The position numbers were made by a program, and so were the translations under genes. Shown here one piece after another: positions 1 through 11,400 of a stretch of 64,000 nucleotides of DNA. Where the stretch lies: the NCBI GenBank assembly GCA_950295325.1, contig OX485807.1, positions 5,086,501 through 5,150,500 of the forward strand, in the 5' to 3' direction. The stretch is from Polytrichum commune (taxonomy: Eukaryota; Streptophyta; Polytrichopsida; Polytrichales; Polytrichaceae). The notes below the pieces were generated by a model. That model did not search any database. It worked only from the letters and a program-made list of their open reading frames with translations, and was not told the origin of the DNA. The stretch's first letter is position 1. Every line of letters starts with the position of its first letter.

Positions 1-82
1 TGGAGATGATACGCATTTGGATTCAAGTACAGATGATGGCGGCAAAGGTGTTGCCTTCTCCACGGACTAGCAATCACAGGCT

Positions 83-3000
83 GTGCTGGCACCAAGTGGC
101 AATCCTTCTATGAAGAAGGAAACCACGGAGTTTGACGATTGGCCAATTGAAGTGGGGCCAAAACTTACTGGTGTCGAAGCACGAAAGGTACGGGCATTTA
201 TTCGCTTTTACCGTAATTGTTTTGCCTTTAGTCTTCATGATCTTCAAGGATATAAAGGTAAACCTGTTCGTATTCAACTCGATGACGACCATCCTATTTT
301 CAGACGGCCGTACAGACTTAGTACATCTGAAAGGTTGGGTGTTTAAACTCGATATCAAGAATTATTGGCAGCGGAATTGATTGAACTCTCCAATGGAGAG
401 TATGCTTGTGCCACGGTTATGCCTTCAAAGAAAGATATTTTTGGCAACTGGACGGAAAAACGGATGTGTGGTGATTATCGTCCAATCAACCGCAAGACCA
501 AGTCGGATCGATATCCAATGCCGATGCCAGAGGAGTTGTTTGATGCACTGGGATTTGCTAGAATCTTCAGCACTATGGATTTTAGGTCTGATTATCATCA
601 ATTACCTTTGTTGTTGGGTAATTAGGTGAAGACTGCATTTTGGAGAATTGATAAAGATGGCAATGATCAACTTTATCATTGGAAATTTTTGCCATTTGGT
701 CTTAAGAATGCACCAGCTGAATTTCAGCGGGTGATGGACCAATTATTGGTTGGTTTACCGTTTGCTAGATGTTGCATTGATGATGTTATCATCTTTAGTA
801 ATAGTCCACATGATCATGTGAGACATTTGCAAGCGGTATTTGAACGACTACAACAGTGGGGACTCCGATTACATCATGGCAAATATAAGTTTTCCATAAT
901 CAATTGCCCTATTTAGGCCACATGATTGTTCCTGGCGGTCTTGGTGTGCAACAGGCGAGGGTGGATGCTTTGCACAAAATTCCTGCACCTAGTGATGTAC
1001 CACGACTTCGAGCATTTCTAGGATTGGCAAATTATTATAGAAGTTTTGTCAAAAACTTTAGTTTGATTGCCAAACCTCTCACCATTCTCACGTGGAAAGA
1101 CCAACCATGGATTTGGAGTCGGGAATAACAACAAGCATTTGATACATTGAAGCAGAGGCTCGGTTCAGCGTCAGTGCTTCGACGCCCGGATGTGTCTACA
1201 GCTTTTCAATTGCACACGGATTGGAGTGCAGTGGGATTGGGAGCGGTATTGACACAGAAAAATGAAGAGGGAAAAGAATATGTGGTGGCTTATGCATCTA
1301 GAAGCAATAATAATGTTGAATCTATTTATTCTTCTTATGAAGGCGAGGCCTTGGCGGCCGTTTGGGCCATTGCACATTTTCGATCTTATTTATATGGGCA
1401 AAAATTTACTTTGGTGACTGATCATCAGCCTTTAAAATGGCTTATGGAATCAGATAAATTCACTGGGAAACTTGCTAGGTGGGCATTGTTACTTCAAGAA
1501 TATGACTTTGAAGTTGTTCACCGAGCAGGAATTGTCATTTTGGAAGCAGACGGATTGTCTCGCAATCCAAGTCCTTCAGATGAGGATTTAACTGGAACTA
1601 GGTGGCATGGGGATTGTGATCGTGAGGCAGTGCCGGGTTGGAATGCTGCCACATATCTCACAATGATGTCGGGATTGGTTGTTGAGATCCTTGTGGAAGA
1701 ACAAGATGAGGAGGTTGATAAATCTCTCGTTGTTAGTGATGTGTGGGAAGACCAGGCGGTCTTGCACAAACTTCAACAAGGGATATTTCCTCTTGGACTA
1801 TCTGCTATGGAGCGAGATAGAGTTAGCCATCGAATAACAAGGTTTCGTTGGGCAAACGGCTTGTTATTTCGTGTGTGGCCAAACGGAACGAGGCGCATCG
1901 TTCCAAGGCCAGATCAAAGAGCTTCTTTAGTGCGGCAAGTGCACGAGGAGCTTGGACATTTTGGAGTGCGAAGGATACACTCTATGTTGCGCAACCAATA
2001 TTGGTGGACTGGGATGTATCAACAGGTTGCCACTTATGTTTCTAGGTGTGAAGTGTGTAACCGGGTCAGGTCAAGTTTTAATACTTTATCACCTCAACTT
2101 CAGCCTTTACTTATTATGGGCTTGGGATATTGTTGGTCTTTGGATTTTACCGGACCGCTTACTGTCACTCCACGTGGGGCAAAGTATGTATTTGTGATGG
2201 TGGAACATTTTAGTAAGTGGATTAAACTCGTGGCTCTTCCCCAAAATTCCTCAGAATTGGCGGCTATGACATTTCTTGATCGAGTTTTGGCACGGTTTGG
2301 AGCACCTGCAGAGGTATTGACGGATCAAGGGAGAGAATTTCTTGGATCTTTCGAGGCTTTGTGTACTAAGGCTTTGATTGATCATCGAACAACTTCTAGA
2401 GATTACCCTGAGGCAGATGGCTTAGCTGAACGAGTTGTTCAGACTGTCAAGCGCGGTTTGCGGAAGTATGGGTTGTTTCATGGCAACCATTGCGATTGGG
2501 ACTTGATGTTACCATAGATAGCAATGGGTTACCGTTTCAACAGGCAAGCATCTTTGGCATCCTATAGTCCTTACCAACTCTTGTATGGACGGGAACCAAT
2601 TTTACCTAGCTCTGTGCGAGAGAAATTGGCTCGTGTGGTAGACTTGGATGATCCAAATGTTTGGGCTCAATGTCTTCATGACCGAGCATAATTCTTTCAA
2701 AAGGATATGCCTATGGCCATAGAGAACTTCAATATAGCTCAACATCGTGATACATTGCGGTATGCCCGGATCCGCAGTGGAGCTTATCGACCTCATGTTC
2801 GTAGATTTTCCAAGGGGGATTATGTTTACTTGCAACGGGAGGCGCCTACGACATTGGATGTCAAGGCTGGGCGCACAATTTTGCGGGTAAAAGATGTTTT
2901 ACCAAGTGGTATATTATTGCTTGAAGGCAAGGATGGACGGAAATGTCGTGAGCATTCAAAGAATTGTGCTCCATGTCACCCTCCCATTGACGGCTCTGTA

Positions 3001-3213
3001 CATCCCGAGTTGGCGGTTGTACCACAGGGTCTGCCTTGTTATGTGTGTGGAGAGAAGAAAGGAGCTGCAACAATGTTATTGTGCGACCATTGTCAACGTG
3101 GATGGCACATGGCATGTTTAACACCTCCCGTTTTGACTCTTCCTTCTTGCAATTGGGTTTGTCCTCGTTGTCGGAAAGCCTCCCACTCCATGGCCGTTAA
3201 TGGTCATGATTAG
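83..3213 (+). pseudogene. pol: gypsy pol relic: RT, RNase H, integrase with C-terminal PHD finger
   Basis: RT spans about 83-1128: the fingers/palm part with DYRPIN is near 475-490 and the active site is near 770-785. There the usual YxDD reads CIDD, so the aromatic residue before the catalytic pair is lost. RNase H lies in 1147-1560 (TDWS, YEGEAL, TDHQPL, DGLSR). Integrase lies in about 1920-2500: an HHCC zinc module (H..H then CEVC), then catalytic D in LDFTG, D in LTDQG and E in DGLAE, all present. The reading frame is broken by stops at 344-346, 623-625, 1126-1128, 2515-2517 and 2689-2691, and by a frame change near 900-915. From the surrounding codons, several stops look like CAA-to-TAA or TGG-to-TAG, the C-to-T type expected of methylated DNA. 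The relic is non-functional. Confidence 0.9.
3037..3171 (+). other. PHD finger module at the C-terminus of the gypsy integrase
   Basis: In the same frame as the integrase tail, four metal-ligand pairs follow the C4HC3 order: CYVC, CDHC, HMAC, CPRC. There is a tryptophan before the histidine pair (GWHMAC) and one two residues before the last pair (NWVCPRC). This is the PHD pattern; RING fingers have a different C/H order and spacing. PHD fingers usually read histone H3 tails. Plant chromoviruses normally carry a chromodomain at this place, so a PHD finger is an alternative chromatin-reading tail. The role in target choice is inference. Confidence 0.85.
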
Positions 3214-3527
3214 GGACTTTGTGGATGTTTGTCATATGTCTTAGTGGTGAAGTTGTTATCTAGTTGGTCGGAAGTTTTATGGGATTGAAAATCACATTGG
3301 GAGAGTTATCAAATAATTCAACATAAATTGTTGAAGGCGATTAAGGATGGGGCTCACATTGCACCCAGCCTACAGTTCTTGGATTACTTCCTCAACCATG
3401 AATTTAATTCCTTAGATTACCACTACCCAATTGGATATGTACAGATGTAGCAACAACTTCATCATGTTCAACATCTCTACCGATGAGTGTGTTTGTTCCT
3501 AGCCGATTGGAGGGGCTCCTTATCTGC
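3214..3527 (+). other. non-coding spacer between pol and the 3' LTR
   Basis: About 310 bases between the pol stop and the polypurine tract. No ORF or motif is visible; it belongs to the retrotransposon by position. Confidence 0.6.
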
Positions 3528-3540
3528 TAGGGGGGGCACT
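3528..3540 (+). other. polypurine tract
   Basis: A run of seven G with flanking purines lies directly before the LTR start TGAAGAGG. This is the expected position of the plus-strand primer of an LTR retrotransposon. Confidence 0.65.
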
Positions 3541-4081
3541 TGAAGAGGTGGTTGTTTAGCATATTAGTTTGCTATGTTTATTTTGCTAATTGATGTTGAT
3601 GACAATACTCGATCTGTTGTGTATAACGATCTTAGTTTACACGATAGCTGTCACGTGAGGCGACATCGGGGGCTAAGTCACGTCAAATTAGGAGTAAATG
3701 GACTCCATTGGGAGTCCATGTGTGTTTGGATGAGTGATGGACTCCATTGGGAGTCCTAGTTAGTTGTTCATCCACTCCATGGATGAAATCCACATAAGAT
3801 TGGGGTTATGTGGAGAGGAAGGCATCTTGACTTGCCATTGTTGTCAAGTCAAGTCTTGTGAGTGTGTTTTGAGAGAGAGAGAGAGCTTGTTGTTGCTATC
3901 TTATGGCTATGGTGTAGTAGATCATGAGTAAAGCCTTTGCATTCTTTCTCCATCACTTGCACTCTTGGATTCTCCCTTTGTGGAGTGAGAGATAGCTTGA
4001 CTCTTGTGTGTGAATTTCAGAGTTTCTTAAGCTTTGTAAGGAGACTTCTTAGTTTCTTGAGCTTGGAGAGAGAAACCCTCA
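3541..4081 (+). repeat. 3' long terminal repeat
   Basis: About 541 bases from TG (3541) to CA (4081), placed after pol and the polypurine tract. Its first 80 or so bases recur at 4085-4170, which supports 3541 as a true boundary. It contains a (GA)n run near 3872 and several hairpins (3700-3756 and 3826-3853). The 5' LTR is outside the window, so the boundaries rest on one copy plus the fragment. Confidence 0.7.
3700..3756 (+). promoter_or_regulatory. duplicated palindromic motif in the LTR
   Basis: The 18-base palindrome GGACTCCATTGGGAGTCC (7-base arms, 4-base loop) occurs twice without change, at 3700-3717 and 3739-3756. A further hairpin, CTTGACTTG with CAAGTCAAG, is at 3826-3853. Repeated palindromes in an LTR are typical places for enhancer binding; that role is inference. 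Confidence 0.5.
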
Positions 4082-4084
4082 TCT

Positions 4085-4170
4085 TGAAGAGGTGGTTGTT
4101 TAGCATATTAGTTTGCTATGTTTATTTTGCTAATTGATGTTAGTTTAACGATCTTAGTTTACACGACAGG
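4085..4170 (+). repeat. truncated second copy of the LTR start
   Basis: Repeats the first part of the 3541 LTR nearly exactly, with about 27 bases replaced by 5 in the middle, then ends abruptly. It may be the remnant of a neighbouring LTR or of a rearranged tandem LTR. Confidence 0.75.
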
Positions 4171-4925
4171 CCTAATGAACTCATTTCACCGTTTTCCGTA
4201 TATCTACCTTTATTTGCATTCTTCAAGGCCAAAGCTATTCAAGCCCACATGCAATTCCCACTATAAATAGCCCCTTGCCAAGAGCCTCATCCCCAATAAA
4301 AGGGTTAAGGATGAACAGATTACGTATCAACCAACCAACCAAAGAATTGTTCATCCATGGTTCGAGAATATCTGATGCGTTCAGCCTGAATCCCATAACT
4401 AGAGAACACCTAGCTTGCTTTAGATCTACGATCCATTGGACTTCAAGGCAAGAAATCAAAGGAGAATATGGTTGCCAATTTATAAACAAAACTAGAGAAC
4501 AAAAGTAGTTGCTATGAAATAACATTATGTAAGGACACGTACGTATCTATAATCTCATCAAATCATCCTTTCCTTTTTGAACGTAAACATGTTTATGAGA
4601 AAATATGACACGTGTTCAACTAGAGGGGATATCCTATCCCATAGACGACAACCAAAGAACATGCTTTCAATCCCCTTTGTAGTGAAATGACAAGAATGTT
4701 CTCTCGTCAAATTATGGCAATACATACATGCCAACTATATAATGATAGAAGTACGAAGAGTTGTGGTTTTCTAGGGACACGGGAAGGTACGATGGTTACT
4801 TGCTTATTGTTTGGGTACAAGGGTATGGGTCTAGAGTGATTCTCCATTGGTAGGTGGGTCGGAGGCGGCAACCTCACTCAAAATTGTTTTGGGAAACGGC
4901 TTCTTGGTTTAGCATATTATAGTGT
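4171..4925. other. intergenic, no gene; TATA-like site at 4262
   Basis: No coding region is recognisable. CTATAAATAG near 4261-4270 followed by AATAAAA near 4297 looks like a short promoter/poly(A) pair as in an LTR U3-R, but no second copy is present to prove it. Confidence 0.4.
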
Positions 4926-5356
4926 TTGTTGGCTTTGTCTGTAGGACAAAGACTATGCATCGACTTCTCTGTTTTAAGAGCAAATTTCCTAATCACTTTG
5001 CATTCACACTTGGATGTTACTTGTTCTTGTTATTTTTGGTCCAATTTATTTAACGTGGATGTTAACTACATATATATATAAGATTATTTTTGTTCCTTAA
5101 AATGTATTGAAAAAAATTCTAGTTAAGTATAGTTATTTTGGTAGTTATTGATTATTTAGTTTTAATTTTTCAGGTGATAAATGAGTAGCTTCAGTACTTG
5201 ACTTGCATTTGAGAAGAAGGTGCACAAAATCCAAGAAAGGTTTGGTTATAGTTATAGTAAATAGCCATGGACTGGCATGAGCAAACTGGACAACTACAGT
5301 TGTAGTCTTTGATAAGAAAGGACGAAGCCTCACGGTTCTACCGTTCTCTTGTTATT
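4926..5356 (+). repeat. dispersed LTR-like repeat, copy 1 (R2)
   Basis: About 430 bases that recur at 45636-46062 in the same orientation with many point differences. Both copies begin near TTTGTTGGCT and end near TTCTTGTTAT. A hairpin near the start (4933-4951) has a paired change between the copies. A (TA)n run sits where the other copy has a long (CT)n run. Non-coding; possibly a solo LTR, but target duplications were not found. Confidence 0.8.
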
Positions 5357-5462
5357 TATCTTTCAAGTCACTGCAACTATTGTTTTGTCATTTGCTTTCT
5401 TTTGCTAGGAACGTACTAGGTATTACATGTCATGCCACGTCTTGGTCCCACACTTGTCATGT

Positions 5463-5816
5463 AAGGTAGACATGCCTAAATCTAACATAATAATAATTTG
5501 ACACTTATATTTGAATGGTATGTGTCTTGGTTTGGATTTTAGAATTGGCATCAAGAATTCATGTGTTTAATGGAGATTGGATTACATGCTCAAAATATGC
5601 TATCATTCTAGGCTCAATAGTCAACATGATTGGGGGGGGGGGGGAACCTAGATGACCACTTATTGAGCACAAGCATCTTCACTTTGATAATGAATAAGAT
5701 ATTCATAATAACTTTAAAAACTACAAGGCAAATGGCTACAAGCACAATTTCAATTTGCCAATTATCTCACACAAATTGTGTATTTTGAAATCTACAAGAA
5801 GTGAGTGTAGGGAAGT
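5463..5816 (+). mobile_element. family A miniature element, 3' end degraded
   Basis: Starts with the family A terminus AAGGTAGACATGCCTAAAT and follows the family sequence through a run of 13 G (5632-5644). It loses similarity near 5816, so the right terminus is missing. Confidence 0.75.
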
Positions 5817-5834
5817 TATTTATTTATTTATATT

Positions 5835-6560
5835 TTTTAATTACACCAATATGTGCAATTGGGTTGACCTCATGAACATGTTGACTCTTTGCCCATGCAA
5901 ATTAACTTGGGTCAAGATCAAACTACAAAAACTTATAACTTTGTATATTAATCCATATAACAAAAAAAAAACCACTATAAAATTATAAAATTGTTTCATG
6001 TATTGTGTCACTATGGTAAGAAATATTCAAAATAGTGTGGAACATTGATAAATAATGTGGGGCAAATCTAATTGCACATATTATTGTAGATTGTCATGTG
6101 TGCAAAGTATATTTGATGTCCATGAGATTTGGCTTTGATGTGAAGAAGGTCGATGGATCAAAGTGCAACTAAAGTGAGAATAGGCATATGAACTCCAAGA
6201 TGGGATTTCTAATTCTCACATGCAGATATAGTAGTTTATATTACAAGCACATCTAGCCAACGCAATATCCATAACCCCATCCCATATTTGAAAGAACCTT
6301 TCAAAACACTTGCACAAACTTGAAAACGTCAACTTTCAAACTCTCGGATGTTCTCACATTATTATCAAAATCTCGAGATATGTCAAGTTCATAAGATTGC
6401 ATGGTGAATTGTTGGTTGTGATCTAAATTGGCTTAAAAAGCCTCCACACCAAGGGTGGTTTGAATATTTAGGGTTCCATGGTGCATACCCGAATGACAAA
6501 AATAAAATCAATAACATTTGCAGAGTTTATTGCATATAACCTTCAACAAAAGAAAGAGTG
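5835..6560. repeat. degenerate repeat family R3, two adjoining pieces
   Basis: The piece at 5835-6060 resembles 24690-24900, and the piece at about 6170-6480 resembles 24310-24610 and parts of 31020-31660. Shared phrases include AATAGGCATATGAA and AAATATTCAAA.TAGTGTGG. The order of the two pieces differs from the 24 kb copy, as if two copies adjoin. Non-coding. The similarity is weak and was judged by eye. Confidence 0.45.
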
Positions 6561-7346
6561 TATGCTACGTGTTCTAAAATATATAGCAAGTGCTCTTATT
6601 AATGAAAAATAACCCATTAAGGACCACTATGTTTTTGGGACACAACACATATATTCATTTATATACTACATTTGAATTTTTAAAAAACCAAGCGGAAGCA
6701 AAGCATGACTTATTTGCACATGTTAGTAAGTGCAATGCTTAGAAGATTGTGTCGAAGATGGAGGGCTCCAATCTAGGTAGGACCATTGACATGCGATATT
6801 TCCATACACTTCAATGAACCCTTTAATAAGCATTATAGTGGCATGTCTGTTGTAGTCATGAGGTTTAGGCATGGCCATATTGGATAATTTAAGGAACACT
6901 TTATCTAGACCTTATCTAAAAAGGAGAAAGTGAGCATGATCTACATTGGAAGCACAAACAAATGGCCCTCTACGACAACAATGGATTTTGAAATATTGCA
7001 AACTTAGAAAATCCATAAGGAGTCAAGATGTGGTCCACATGCAAACAAAGTTGGACAATTGAAGAATAAGTAATAACATGTTTGCGATTGTGCATAAAGC
7101 CAGAACCGTAGTAGATTACCCTACATTGTGGAGTTACCGATTGCACGCCAAACAATGTGTTCAATATCAAGTGTTGAATTTGGCTTAGGATTCGTGGCAC
7201 TCCTGTTAGGAGCCATGTAAAACCATGTAGTAATCTCATAGCAATAATTTGGGGGCCTCTAATGCCAACTTTGAAGTCAAATAAGTTGGAAAAAAGACTA
7301 ATGGAATTAAAAGGGTGTCCAAACGGTTTCATCTTCAACTTACATG
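6561..7346. other. intergenic, nothing recognised
   Basis: AT-rich. The longest ORF (6970-7338, minus) shows no family motif I know and is treated as chance or as transposon debris. Confidence 0.5.
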
Positions 7347-7354
7347 GTTGCCAT

Positions 7355-7729
7355 CAATGTTGGACCAATATGTCAATGTATGCATGGTATCAATAATCAA
7401 GATCAATATGGGTATCAAAGAACCTATCCATGAGTATCAAATTCGTCATACCAATCAAATATTGACATTTGGTGTGTATCTCAAGGTGAGAGAATCTTTG
7501 TTTACCTGACTTATTATTTGATCCAATCCCTTCTAAACCATATTGATACCAGGGATGATTTTGCCTAGCATGTATGAAGGTTTTTGCATGGTATATAGAC
7601 CTGGATGGTATTGAAGAAATACAAATAGTGTTAATTTTTTGATACCATACTCGTATCAAAAAATGTGAATCCTCATCATAAATACCCGAATGGTATTAAA
7701 AATATAAAGGTGATACCAGACCAACACTT
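7355..7729 (+). mobile_element. family B hAT-like miniature element, copy 1
   Basis: 375 bases, starting CAATGTTGG and ending CCAACACTT, so the ends are inverted repeats. It is flanked by GTTGCCAT (7347-7354) and GTTGCCAA (7730-7737), an 8-base target duplication with one mismatch. Eight-base duplications and CA.TG termini are hAT features. It matches the copy at 14260-14615 along its whole length and has no coding capacity. Confidence 0.85.
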
Positions 7730-7737
7730 GTTGCCAA

Positions 7738-8099
7738 ATATCCCTTGGCTGTCAAATTTGCAGGCATGGCAATTGAAAGTTAGAAGCAAGCAGGAAATCC
7801 CAGTCAAAAACATAACAAAAATCTACACTTAAATGGTGTATGTTATTAGACAACACTTGCATCGACTTGTGAAATGGAAAGTTTTCACAAGCAACCAATA
7901 TTCTTATGAAATGTGCTGAGGTTAGGACCCATTTTGTGAAACAAAGTGCTTCCAAGTATTCAGCCACATGAGCTGGTCTACCCACACATGGTGAAACATT
8001 CAAGTTCACGGTATTTCGCGATAGCAATTAGGAGCTAATTTAAATGATAATAATGGCAAGCACGAGGTTCAGGAAAACACAACTTCCTGTTGTTTAAGT
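7738..8099. other. intergenic, nothing recognised
   Basis: Lies between the family B copy and the family A copy downstream of the helicase. No motif or ORF can be supported. Confidence 0.5.
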
Positions 8100-8483
8100 G
8101 AGGCAGACGTATCTAATTCGGTTACTTATCTTAATCGAACACCCATATTTGACTGGTATGTGGTTCAGTGTGGCTTCAAGAACTGATGCTCAAAAGGCAT
8201 CATGTGTTTAGAATAGATTGGACAGTGTGCTCAAAATATGAAAACCATTCTAAACTCAATAGTCAATATAATTGAGGGGACCTATATGACCATTTCATGA
8301 TCACGAGAATCTACACTTTGATACTGACGAAGATATTCACACAAGCTCCGAATTTTATGAGGAAGTGGCTACGGCTTCATTTTGGATTCGCCAGCCATCT
8401 CATGCTAATCGTGTGCTTCATACCCTAGGAGAAGTGGGCTACATAGTTGGAAAAAGTAACAAAATTCAAGACCCATCTACCTT
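8100..8483 (+). mobile_element. family A element ending 4 bases from the helicase stop codon
   Basis: Full-length copy (384 bases). Its right terminus CATCTACCTT ends at 8483, and the helicase stop TGA occupies 8488-8490 on the minus strand. The helicase 3' UTR must therefore start inside this element. No clear 4-base target duplication remains. Confidence 0.8.
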
Positions 8484-8487
8484 ATCG

Positions 8488-11400
8488 TCATAGAACGGCG
8501 CGCCATTCTTGATCTTCGCTGTTGGCTGCGTAAAACGAATCCAGATTGCCTGGGTATATCCTCTCAATGTCACCCAGCCCCAGCAACGACATTTCAGCAA
8601 TGAGCTCAATCGCATCGTCCACCTCCTTCCTCTCTTTCGCATCGTTTTCGGCAGCGCTTCCACTTGATTCCGCATCTTTGGCATCTGAAAAGGGGTCCTC
8701 CACAGAGGTTGAAGGAAGAAACGAAGTGATTCTATCACTGCCATACCCTCGGAATGCGCCGCGTGGCAGGCAGTATTTTAGCAGCTCCCTCCAGTTGTCA
8801 TCTTTGGAGAGGATCACTGGGTGTCCAACCACGACAAGCATTGCCTGCAAGTCCAACACCACAACCATGATCATTATAACTTAAAAACATATTCTAACAA
8901 TTATATAATATGGCAAAGGTTTCTTCTATGGTATTTGAATGAATAAGAGCATCTTTTAGATGATTGAAATTTTGTAAGCTCCCCTGTCGGATTAAATACC
9001 TATTATCGTGTTTTACTCCCTATTGATTTGTCTTAGAGTCTAAATACCAAATCTCGCCATCTATATAACATGTAAAAGCTTCTTTTCCTCCATGCTCAAT
9101 GATATAGAATAAGGTAAGTGGGCCTAAACCGGATGCTTTTAAGTTAGCCCAAAGATGGAATGAATGCGAGATGATTAGTAGATTCAAATTGAGGCCATAG
9201 CCATTTTCATCCTCATAATTGTTGGAGCTCATATGAGTATCTTCTTTATTGTCAAAGTGAAGATTCTTTTGTTGATCATATAGGTCCCCTCCATTATGTT
9301 AACTATTCAGCACAAACTCCAATTGCATTTTAAAAGGATTGTCAGCTATTGAGAGGACCACTGGGTGCAAAGCTTCCTGGGATTGATCCTGGGTTCTTCA
9401 GATACATTTGGGGACACACAGAAATTTCAACCTCGCAAAGCCGAGTAGTATAAGGTAGAAAACAGAAAATACTAACCAAATAAGGTCCATCTACCTTAGC
9501 AAATCCAAATCAAGGCCATAGCCATTTTCATCATGATTTTTGGAGTTCATGCAATTATCTTATTCACTGTCAAAGTAAAGATTCTCTTTCTTACATGATC
9601 ATATTGGACAACACCCCCCCCCCCCCCCCAAAACACACACATACACATTGTTGACTACTGAACCTAGAATACTCATCAAATTTTGAGCACAGAGTCCAAT
9701 TGCTTTTAAACAAACGCCTTTTTGATGTCCACTGCTAGATCCCTACCTAACCACATACTACTCAAACATAGGTGGTCAATTAAGATAAGTAACCGAATTA
9801 GATCCGCTTACCTAGTGGAATGCGAGGCAATGTAATTATTTCAACAAAAGAATCTGGCTAAACAACTAGGTACCTTTTCAATGTGTATGAGGCACAGAAA
9901 ATGGGGAAAATGTGTTGAGTTTGATTTACAACCTTGGCACGAGTAATTGCTACATTGAAGCGCTTTGCGTTGCTGAGGAATCCAATGTTCTGCTCAGGAC
10001 CACCCCCTGTTTGTGCCCACTTCAAGGACTCTGGCCTGGTGAGCACTGTGGAGATGAATATTATCTTCTCTTCTTGACCCTGTAAGTTATCAGAGTCAAA
10101 AAATCACACGTAAACCTTTAAAAAATATTTTGACAGTATAAAAACTTGATGAATCAAAAAAAGTAAATTGGTTGGACACGGTGACCATCCCATGTTTACT
10201 TAGACTGGTGCAGGACAAGATGTTATCCTTAAAGTCTCTCAGAAACTCATGTTTTGGTAGGAACTTTCGCCCTACTTTTGACATATTAAGGATAACTCTA
10301 ATATTCTCTTCCTCAATTTCAAGCCCAAGACCTAAGCTTCATGTAGTACATGGCTTAGTTGGATAAGGGTCTTAGGTGATGTGGTTGTTTGGGCTACTAG
10401 ACACAGGGTTTGTTCTTTCAGGTGGCTTTCATTCACATGGAGATGAAAGGCAATAGCCACATGTTTTGGCATGCTAACAGGTATAATGCTGGACTTCATA
10501 CTTGATTTGATACTATATTTTGTTCAAATTGTCTACCATGTTACAAAGACTAGCCCAATCTGGAGTCTAGTGTCAATGGCAAAACTTCAATGACTGAATG
10601 ATATTTCATTGTTTTAATTTCACAAGAAGAGATTTCAAATCACCTGGTAGTCATCAACAGTCCCAACTCGAATTGCTCCCAATCCTCGCGATCTCAGCAA
10701 TAACCGCAGCTTTTGCACCTGTTTGCAATTACCACAACAATAACATGATGTTTTTCTTTCGTCCCAAATTTTGTGAACCAGTTTGTGAGACATCTAATGC
10801 AAGGGTTAGAGCTTTGGTACTGATGCAAAAAAAGAAGTTCCATGGAGGTTGATGGAACACAGGGGCTAAGTTCTTCCAGATAATGAAGGCTGAGTTCTTC
10901 TCTCAAAAAATTTCTTTGTTCTTACCTGGCGACGGTATGGTGCCATGACTCCAATATCCTCCATTGTCACATTTGTCTTGAGTAATCCAGAAATCAGGTC
11001 CGCTACCTTTATTGTCTCAACTGCCCATCATACAGCCATCATACTTCTATTATTTTTAAAGCCAAGTAAAAATAATAATGACGCAACCAATTAGCACTAT
11101 GGACACATGTGCGAGTATCAGAAAGTACTGAAACATCAGAAATTATGGATTCAAAAAATTACCTGGATTGAAATAAGAGGGAGATTCACCCTCGCGCATT
11201 TGTTGTCCCTTGACACCATAGAAGAGCATCGGAAAACCAAGGCCATTCATTTCGTCCCAATTATGTGGTGGAGCCACCGAAGTTTCCTGTACACAACAAC
11301 CAAAAAAAAAATTATGTCCACTCTCTTGACATGGTGGAAAGAGATTGGATTTTCACCACAATATTCAGGTCATGCATCATTGAGGAGAATCAATCAAAAA

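Larger units (their letters stand above)
1..4081 (+). mobile_element. Ty3/gypsy LTR retrotransposon, 3' part, degenerate
   Basis: The element enters from the left edge. Only the second half of pol and the 3' LTR are present; gag, protease, primer-binding site and 5' LTR lie outside. The order is reverse transcriptase, RNase H, integrase, PHD finger, about 310 bases of non-coding DNA, a G-rich polypurine tract, and an LTR beginning TGAAGAGG. RT before RNase H before integrase is the Ty3/gypsy (Metaviridae) order. Several in-frame stops and one frameshift show it cannot be translated through, so it is a fossil. The mapped ends are the LTR TG at 3541 and a CA at 4080-4081; the right end is an inference because a second LTR fragment follows directly. 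Confidence 0.9.

Noticed and set aside
6970-7338. 122-codon minus-strand ORF
   Set aside because: No recognisable family; AT-rich repeat surroundings; not supported as a gene.
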